This document shows, piece by piece, positions 61,601-64,000 of a stretch of DNA of 64,000 bases. The notes under the pieces are model-generated. The model did no database searches and was not told where the DNA came from. It saw only the letters and a list, made by a program, of their open reading frames with translations. The translations under genes and the position numbers were made by a program. The stretch is taken from positions 20,598,135 to 20,662,134 of the forward strand of contig CM063246.1 of the NCBI GenBank assembly GCA_032158295.1. Reading direction: 5' to 3'. How positions within the stretch are numbered: position 1 is the stretch's first letter; every line of letters starts with the position of its first letter. The stretch is from Pycnopodia helianthoides (taxonomy: Eukaryota > Echinodermata > Asteroidea > Forcipulatida > Asteriidae).

Positions 61601-63270
61601 CGGTGCTCTCACGAAAAGCCTGGATGAGGTGACAGCTTTTAAAATGGCTGTCCCCAAACAATGGGATCGGTATTTTAAGCGCCCTCCTCTGTCAATTACA
61701 GCATTTCTGACGGAAAAATTTCTAAAGTCGACTGGGATAAGGGTCAACATTAAACCAAAGAAACTTTGAGCATTAAAAATAAATCAAATCTGTCTGCTCG
61801 TCTTTCTCGTAAACAAATAAAAAAATTCCACTGAAATTAAAATAATCATCATTCTTGAAAATAGAGAAAAAAAGTGTTTGTCAACCTACTACTAAAAGGA
61901 AATATACTTTTACACTTGTGCGAAAACAGCGGGGGGGGGGGGAATTTGTGCAAAATCGCAGAAGCAATGAAAAATATATAAAAATTTCTTCAAACCAGAT
62001 GCACTTACGTCCTAAAGGAATCCGACTGCCCTCTATGTAAAAATAAAAAGGTTACAAAGATTGTACAAAGGAGAGATTTAAGTCAATATCTGTTTGGAAA
62101 CATTGTTAGTACTTGGAACTCTTTGCAAATGGAGAACGAGTTTACTTTTTGCATTATCAGTAAAGTATAAATTAATCGTCACGAACTGGCTTGTCCTTTT
62201 GAAGTTGCGTTCTCAACGCGAAACCTTTCTCTTCCTCCAAAAAGTTCAGAGTCCTTCAAAACATGTTAACGTTTTTGAGTATTTAGGTTAATGCTAGAGT
62301 TATGTTACATGAAGGTTAATTGACAATGAAAGAAACTTGCGACGCATGCTTAAAGGTATTGTACACTTTTGGTAACTGCTCAAAATCAGTGTCCACATTT
62401 TGTGTGATTCAACATATGCACGAACAAACAAACCTGTGAAAGCTTGAGCTCAATTGGTCATCGAGGTCACAAGAAAATGGTGAAAAGAGATCTTATGTGT
62501 TTTCTGTTTTCTCAAATTATCGCGCGCGATAATTACTATTGTTTTACTCGTTTCTCAGAAACGATAGCATTTTAGGCAGAAATATTTTAAGGTACCCTTT
62601 CTACCATTACTTACTTTAAATCATTGTAAGTTATGTGTGAATCTGTGAACATTGTGTTTTTCGATCTTACCAATAGTGTACAGGGCCTTTAAGCATTTAC
62701 TTTGACCCAGAATTTCAACTCTGGGGAGCAAGGCCATTTCCATTTCGTAAACATGGCAAAGGGTACTAAAGTCAATGGGAACTTTTCAATAGAGCACAAA
62801 AACAACACCATGACCTTCTGCTCTCCCCCCCCCCCTTAAAATTCAAGAACAACAAATAACAACAAATTGGTTCTCCCAATTAAATGTTAGCACATTAAAG
62901 AATTCAACAGATGCAACGGACACCATTCTAACTTTGTCAACGTGTTAAGCAAGGTACACACTTCACGACAACTATGATAGCGACACAAGTTTCCCGGGCA
63001 TCACAATTTGAAACACAGCACAGACCGATGGTCTGCCTCACGAAAACTCACTTCGCAGTCACAATCGCCTGAAGTAAGAGTCTTCGATGTTTTTACTTTG
63101 ATGTTAGTGAGAACTTCCCCCCCCCCCTAGAATGAAGTCAACGTCCAAAGGACTTACCTGCTCAGAATGAGACTCTCTAAGATAGCCAGAGCTTTGAGAG
63201 TTATTGTGGTATCGCTTGGTTGCAGGACGGTGGAGTGAGAGGAGTGAGTACGATTAACGTAAGAGCCAAT
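46487..63270 (-). CDS. ELMO: ELMO (engulfment and cell motility) protein, 15 exons, 5'-partial
   Basis: ELMO proteins bind DOCK180-type exchange factors and help activate Rac at the membrane during engulfment and cell migration. I joined 15 minus-strand exons: 63158-63270, 58846-58911, 55653-55734, 54884-54934, 54014-54133, 53233-53343, 52551-52655, 51365-51473, 50630-50766, 49512-49681, 48758-48873, 47952-48053, 47179-47243, 46909-46989 and 46487-46687. All introns are GT-AG, every junction keeps frame, and the total is 1629 nt (542 residues plus TGA). By alignment to remembered human ELMO1 (727 residues), about 185 N-terminal residues are missing, beyond the right edge. Residues about 134-307 of this partial protein are the ELMO domain ([28 protein letters not shown]). 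Residues about 370-491 are the PH domain ([24 protein letters not shown]). Residues about 515-542 are the proline tail (PPPIPPPPP) that in vertebrates binds the DOCK SH3 domain. I cannot say which vertebrate paralogue it matches best; one ELMO1/2-like gene is expected in an invertebrate. Confidence 0.95.
46909..46989 (-). CDS. ELMO: ELMO exon N (PH domain)
   Basis: 81 nt, phase 0 on both sides, acceptor TCTCTCGCAG, donor GTAAGTAC. It encodes [20 protein letters not shown] then VAPNQEA. It matches AFSILYDSNCQLNFIAPDK of human ELMO1. The loop between CPH and AFSIL is about six residues shorter than in human ELMO1. Confidence 0.95.
47179..47243 (-). CDS. ELMO: ELMO exon M (PH domain)
   Basis: 65 nt, acceptor AACTATAG, donor GTAAACCA. 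With the preceding C it encodes [20 protein letters not shown] then IR. It matches [20 protein letters not shown] of human ELMO1. It was too short to appear as a stand-alone open frame and was found by family matching and phase. Confidence 0.95.
47410..47551. repeat. Tandem array, 24-bp unit, 6 copies, in an ELMO intron
   Basis: TTCC..-GGCC-.GCACCAGTG units of 24 bp. Because 24 is divisible by 3, the plus strand carries an 8-residue repeat (HQCSSGP-type). It lies antisense within the exon L-M intron and I treat it as noncoding. Confidence 0.85.
47952..48053 (-). CDS. ELMO: ELMO exon L (PH domain)
   Basis: 102 nt, acceptor TTTATTGTTAG, donor GTAAGTTC. With the preceding base it encodes [20 protein letters not shown], then [14 protein letters not shown] plus one base. 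[13 protein letters not shown] is identical in human ELMO1. Confidence 0.97.
48240..48665. repeat. Tandem array, about 118-bp unit, about 3.6 copies, in an ELMO intron
   Basis: GTCTTAGTCTTG recurs at about 48270, 48388, 48506 and 48600. Units contain ACCTCCAGGTTTCAGT and GCCTTGGTTTCACTCT. The last unit is shortened. Confidence 0.85.
48758..48873 (-). CDS. ELMO: ELMO exon K
   Basis: 116 nt, acceptor ATCGTTGCAG, donor GTGGGCAC. The first base completes a Val codon, followed by [20 protein letters not shown], then [18 protein letters not shown] plus one base. IKQQRLN and GT.F.K.N are conserved in human ELMO1. It encodes the helix before the PH domain and the first PH strand. Confidence 0.95.
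48904..49325 (-). mobile_element. tRNA-derived SINE, (ATT)-tailed family (copy 4), in an ELMO intron
   Basis: Full-length minus-strand copy: head GTGTGTCGTAGCCGAGCGG, box B-like GGGTTCGAGTCAC, and body TTAAGCAAGACACTTAACC. It lies between ELMO exons J and K, in the same orientation as the gene. Confidence 0.85.
49512..49681 (-). CDS. ELMO: ELMO exon J
   Basis: 170 nt, donor GTGAGTTG. The acceptor follows a (CT)n tract formed by the (GA)n microsatellite at 49687-49708 on the plus strand. It encodes [40 protein letters not shown], then [16 protein letters not shown] plus two bases. It matches VMQVVKEQVMRAL, LQNLSYTEILKIRQSER of human ELMO1. It links the ELMO and PH domains. Confidence 0.95.
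49687..49708. repeat. (GA)n microsatellite forming the exon J polypyrimidine tract
   Basis: About 11 GA units. On the ELMO strand these are (TC)n ending four bases before the TTAAG acceptor of exon J (49681). Confidence 0.9.
50065..50247. mobile_element. MITE, GGGCCC-ended family (copy 4), in an ELMO intron
   Basis: CTGGGCCCACTTTCATAAAG at the left and GAAACTGGGCC at the right; internal AGCAGAAAATGTTGC. Diverged. Confidence 0.6.
50424..50562 (+). mobile_element. tRNA-bearing SINE-like element, 5'-truncated (relative of 3774-3974)
   Basis: It retains the tRNA 3' half with box B GGTTCAAATCC (50462-50472), then TTTGTTCAACCCCAAA, TTACCCAGTCAGTTCCC and TTATTACTTGACA, in the same order as the minus strand of 3774-3974. 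Confidence 0.75.
50630..50766 (-). CDS. ELMO: ELMO exon I
   Basis: 137 nt, acceptor CTCTTGACAG, donor GTAGCCGG. After completing a Pro codon it encodes [20 protein letters not shown], then [18 protein letters not shown] and ELQDFPK. It matches HPMFF, SFEEFFCICIQLLNKTWKEM of human ELMO1. This is the end of the ELMO domain. Confidence 0.96.
50868..51232 (-). mobile_element. tRNA-related SINE, second family (copy 2), in an ELMO intron
   Basis: (AAT)n at the left edge (its tail), then GGCTTCTTATAGAGTGCTCA, CAGCTCCCTTGGGAGTATAC, ACCCATTTACCCCTGGGTTA and TTAAGTGTCTTGCTCAAGTG, ending in a degraded tRNA-like head. Confidence 0.7.
51365..51473 (-). CDS. ELMO: ELMO exon H
   Basis: 109 nt, acceptor ACACATACAG, donor GTAAGTTT. 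It encodes [20 protein letters not shown], then [16 protein letters not shown] plus one base. Identity with human ELMO1 ([28 protein letters not shown]) is very high. The single leftover base joins exon I to give Pro, as in human (GELP). Confidence 0.97.
51671..51876. repeat. Tandem array, 37-bp unit, about 5.6 copies, in an ELMO intron
   Basis: GTCTTCAT starts at 51671, 51708, 51745, 51782, 51819 and 51856. Each unit contains CTTCATAAATGAAG, a small palindrome, then CTAACAAATTTCTTG. Confidence 0.95.
52180..52487. mobile_element. TTAA-type MITE, diverged left end, in an ELMO intron
   Basis: It has AACCTGTGAAAATTTCATTT, a CCACATTCCTTTGAAAGGGA block and TACCAAGTAAGTTTTTATGG, and ends ACCAAAGGCATACCC...TTAA (52484-52487). 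The left terminus was not found. Confidence 0.6.
52551..52655 (-). CDS. ELMO: ELMO exon G
   Basis: 105 nt, phase 0 on both sides, acceptor TCTCCTGTAG, donor GTATAGTA. It encodes [20 protein letters not shown], then [15 protein letters not shown]. It aligns with [20 protein letters not shown] and MLYFAKHHQDAYIR of human ELMO1, the core of the ELMO domain. Confidence 0.95.
52758..52937 (-). mobile_element. tRNA-related SINE, second family (copy 3, partial), in an ELMO intron
   Basis: CCTTAAGAGTATGCAGCACC with a CAGCACCGG duplication, GGGGGCACAGGTTGCAAAT, ATACTCCCGGGTGATGGAAA. The head is missing. Confidence 0.6.
53233..53343 (-). CDS. ELMO: ELMO exon F
   Basis: 111 nt, phase 0 on both sides, acceptor CCTACACCAG, donor GTGAGTCC. 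It encodes [20 protein letters not shown], then [17 protein letters not shown]. It matches RDIIFELRRIAF and DYKKLGF of human ELMO1. The serine-rich linker before YKKLGF is shorter than in human. Confidence 0.94.
54014..54133 (-). CDS. ELMO: ELMO exon E
   Basis: 120 nt, phase 0 on both sides, acceptor TTCTTCTTAG, donor GTAAAAGG. It encodes [20 protein letters not shown], then [12 protein letters not shown] and TKIDLGNE. The match to HVIRAQ, MAHQLYVLQVLTFNLLEDRM of human ELMO1 is strong. This is the entry into the ELMO domain. Confidence 0.95.
54372..54832. mobile_element. MITE with AGGGTCATA ends, in an ELMO intron
   Basis: Left TTAAAAGTAGGGTCATACTT and right ATCTATGACCCTACCT are inverted. 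The centre (about 54537-54586) has its own palindrome around CTCAACTCAAGGCGAG. About 460 bp; the right TTAA is not preserved. Confidence 0.65.
54884..54934 (-). CDS. ELMO: ELMO exon D
   Basis: 51 nt, phase 0 on both sides, acceptor CTTTGCAG, donor GTAAATAA. It encodes [17 protein letters not shown], corresponding to the LAQKQLRSIILT helix of human ELMO1. A TTAA-type repeat (54372-54832) ends about 50 bp downstream of its donor. Confidence 0.9.
55653..55734 (-). CDS. ELMO: ELMO exon C
   Basis: 82 nt, acceptor TTTTCTTCAG, donor GTAAAACA. It encodes [17 protein letters not shown] then [10 protein letters not shown], matching the IQTYTIAVINALFLKAPDER segment of human ELMO1. It ends in phase 0. 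The 3111-bp intron before it (55735-58845) contains a candidate extra exon at 58039-58220, listed separately. Confidence 0.94.
55861..56001. mobile_element. Short MITE with CAGGCATGCAACT ends
   Basis: A 13-bp perfect terminal inverted repeat (CAGGCATGCAACT / AGTTGCATGCCTG) bounds 141 bp containing two AAAAAGAGGAAAT segments. It lies in the ELMO exon B-C intron. Confidence 0.75.
56483..56650. mobile_element. Short MITE with GCAGAGCT ends
   Basis: GCAGAGCTGCCAAC at the left and GTTGGTAGCTCTGC at the right (one mismatch). Internal CAGGGAGA repeated three times. Confidence 0.7.
58039..58220 (-). other. Candidate alternative or cryptic proline-rich exon inside an ELMO intron
   Basis: On the minus strand, TTTGCTGCCCTCAG precedes and GTAAGTCA follows a 182-nt stretch that is open in the frame set by ELMO exon B. 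It would encode [14 protein letters not shown], a run of six prolines, [11 protein letters not shown] and a Ser/Pro-rich tail. Because 182 is not a multiple of three, joining it to exon C shifts frame and reaches a TAA within a few codons. If used, it would therefore truncate ELMO or act as a regulatory poison exon. It could also be chance. There is no conservation evidence. Confidence 0.25.
58846..58911 (-). CDS. ELMO: ELMO exon B
   Basis: 66 nt, acceptor CCTGTTCAG, donor GTGAGTTG. It encodes [13 protein letters not shown] then PNLVPHLE, matching DLYQKVAQEIT and LIPHL of human ELMO1. The entry phase completes a Ser codon from exon A, and it leaves two bases (AG) that exon C completes to Ser. 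The intron before it (58912-63157, 4246 bp) is the largest of the gene in this window. Confidence 0.93.
59116..59277. repeat. Tandem array, 54-bp unit x 3, in an ELMO intron
   Basis: GGACTGC starts at 59116, 59170 and 59224. Each unit holds AAGGCCAG, GATTCTAGCCT and GGCCAGTAAAC. The unit length is divisible by 3, giving an accidental 18-residue repeat on the minus strand. A single copy of the unit is at 40520. Confidence 0.9.
60859..61040. mobile_element. MITE, GGGCCC-ended family (copy 5), in an ELMO intron
   Basis: CTGGGCCCAATTACGTAGAG at the left. The right end CTCTTTAGAACTAGTCCCTG is a degraded mirror of the consensus end. Confidence 0.5.
62350..62692. mobile_element. TTAA-type MITE (GGTATTGTACAC family, copy 2), in an ELMO intron
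   Basis: TTAA at 62350-62353 and 62689-62692. Nearly the same sequence as 37135-37474 in the same orientation, with scattered single-base differences and small indels. Confidence 0.9.
63158..63270 (-). CDS. ELMO: ELMO exon A (first exon in window)
   Basis: 113 nt. The acceptor is a T-rich then CCCCTCTCAG tract and the donor is GTAAGTCC. It starts in phase 0 with [10 protein letters not shown] and ends [13 protein letters not shown] plus two bases of a Ser codon. It aligns with IASFVNK and LAILESMVLNS of human ELMO1, late in the N-terminal armadillo-like region. The stretch between those anchors is about nine residues longer than in human. The preceding exon is outside the window. Confidence 0.93.
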
Positions 63271-63433
63271 CTGAGAGGGGAAAAAAAAAAATTACATATG
63301 AATAAACGGGCAGGCCTGAATGCCGTACGGATGCTCTGCCCCTCAGTCGTCAGTCTTCGGTAAAACGATCCCTTTGCAGCACTTAAGGCTATTGACCCCC
63401 CATGCAGGATGTGCAGCACACTTATCCTGTCCC

Positions 63434-63800
63434 CAGGGCTCGCCCTTAACACTAGCCCAGCGTACATTGTCTAGTAAAAAATGCTATGGGCTAGTAAACA
63501 CCACTTCTCAACTTGCCCTGTGGGCTACTAAAAACAGTGCAACCTATTTGTTTAAAATGCTCATTTCTTCCTTTTCAGATGTGAATAATTAATGTATAAA
63601 ATGTGCTAATCGTTATTGAGTGTGTGAATATAACTTCATTTGATCATTAAACTGGTTGTGATCGTTAACATTAACACATCAGAGCATTACATTTATGGCA
63701 ATTCCTGTTTAAAATCTGGGCTACTAAAACTTCCTGGGGGCAAGTAAAATGCACAGTTTACTGGCCCGGGGGGCTACTTTACAAAAAGCTTAAGGGCAAG
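63434..63800. repeat. Dispersed repeat, relative of 1935-2055
   Basis: CAGGGCTCGCCCTTAACACT, GGGCTAGTAAACACC, GGGCTACTAAAA and AAAAGCTTAAGGGCAAGG. It is upstream of ELMO exon A. No ELMO exon was found between 63271 and 64000. Confidence 0.5.
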
Positions 63801-64000
63801 GCCTGTGTCCCCCATGTTGGGTGTCAAAATGTACACAAAGAAATTTCACCCCCTGAAGGGTGGAAATGGTAGACGCATAGGGCTGCATTCCGCATCTGCC
63901 AGGGGGGACAATACTGGGATAATGGGTGCAGTGTGGCCTCACAGCCAAAAGGTACAAGTGTAGAAGACAAGTGGGAAGTGAAGAAACATCAGCTAACTGA

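Noticed and set aside
63201..63467. Extension of ELMO exon A upstream of 63270 as coding
   Set aside because: The upstream frame has no ELMO similarity and a clear acceptor with a pyrimidine tract ends the exon at 63270.

Overview
This is a eukaryotic window, almost certainly from an invertebrate deuterostome. An echinoderm, probably a sea star, is my best guess. The evidence is AT-rich DNA with few coding exons, GT-AG introns, dense short interspersed repeats, and two recognisable animal genes whose exons match vertebrate orthologues. Nothing suggests prokaryotic or viral sequence.

Two genes are supported, both on the minus strand and both cut by the window edges. (1) The first coding exon of a junctophilin (28626-29004) encodes the N-terminal MORN repeats. 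The rest of the gene must lie left of position 1, so 1-28625 is probably one very long first intron. (2) An ELMO (engulfment and cell motility) gene fills 46487-63270. I traced 15 consecutive exons by conserved protein sequence and matching splice phases. They give 542 residues plus the stop, covering the end of the N-terminal armadillo-like region, the ELMO domain, the PH domain and the C-terminal proline tail. The 5' exons (about 185 residues by comparison with human ELMO1) lie beyond 64000.

Between the genes (29.1-46.4 kb) there is no recognisable protein-coding gene. One CpG-rich spot at 42310-42411 has NRF1-like and YY1-like motifs and outward-facing splice donors, and may be a bidirectional promoter.

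The rest is repeat-rich. At least ten elements are bounded by TTAA or a close variant and share terminal inverted repeats and a common internal core. Other repeats include a 666-bp hAT-like element with an 8-bp target duplication, a tRNA-bearing element with a 15-bp target duplication, several copies of two or three tRNA-derived SINE families, a MITE family with GGGCCC-type ends, and tandem arrays with units of 18, 24, 37, 40, 54, about 105, about 118, 162, 180 and 270 bp. Long poly(C)/poly(G) runs are unusually frequent.

The two genes have unrelated cell biology: junctophilin tethers ER/SR to plasma membrane, and ELMO works with DOCK-family exchange factors to activate Rac. They are neighbours here, with no sign of a functional cluster. 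All family assignments and splice models come from reading the sequence and from remembered family sequences. No search was run.
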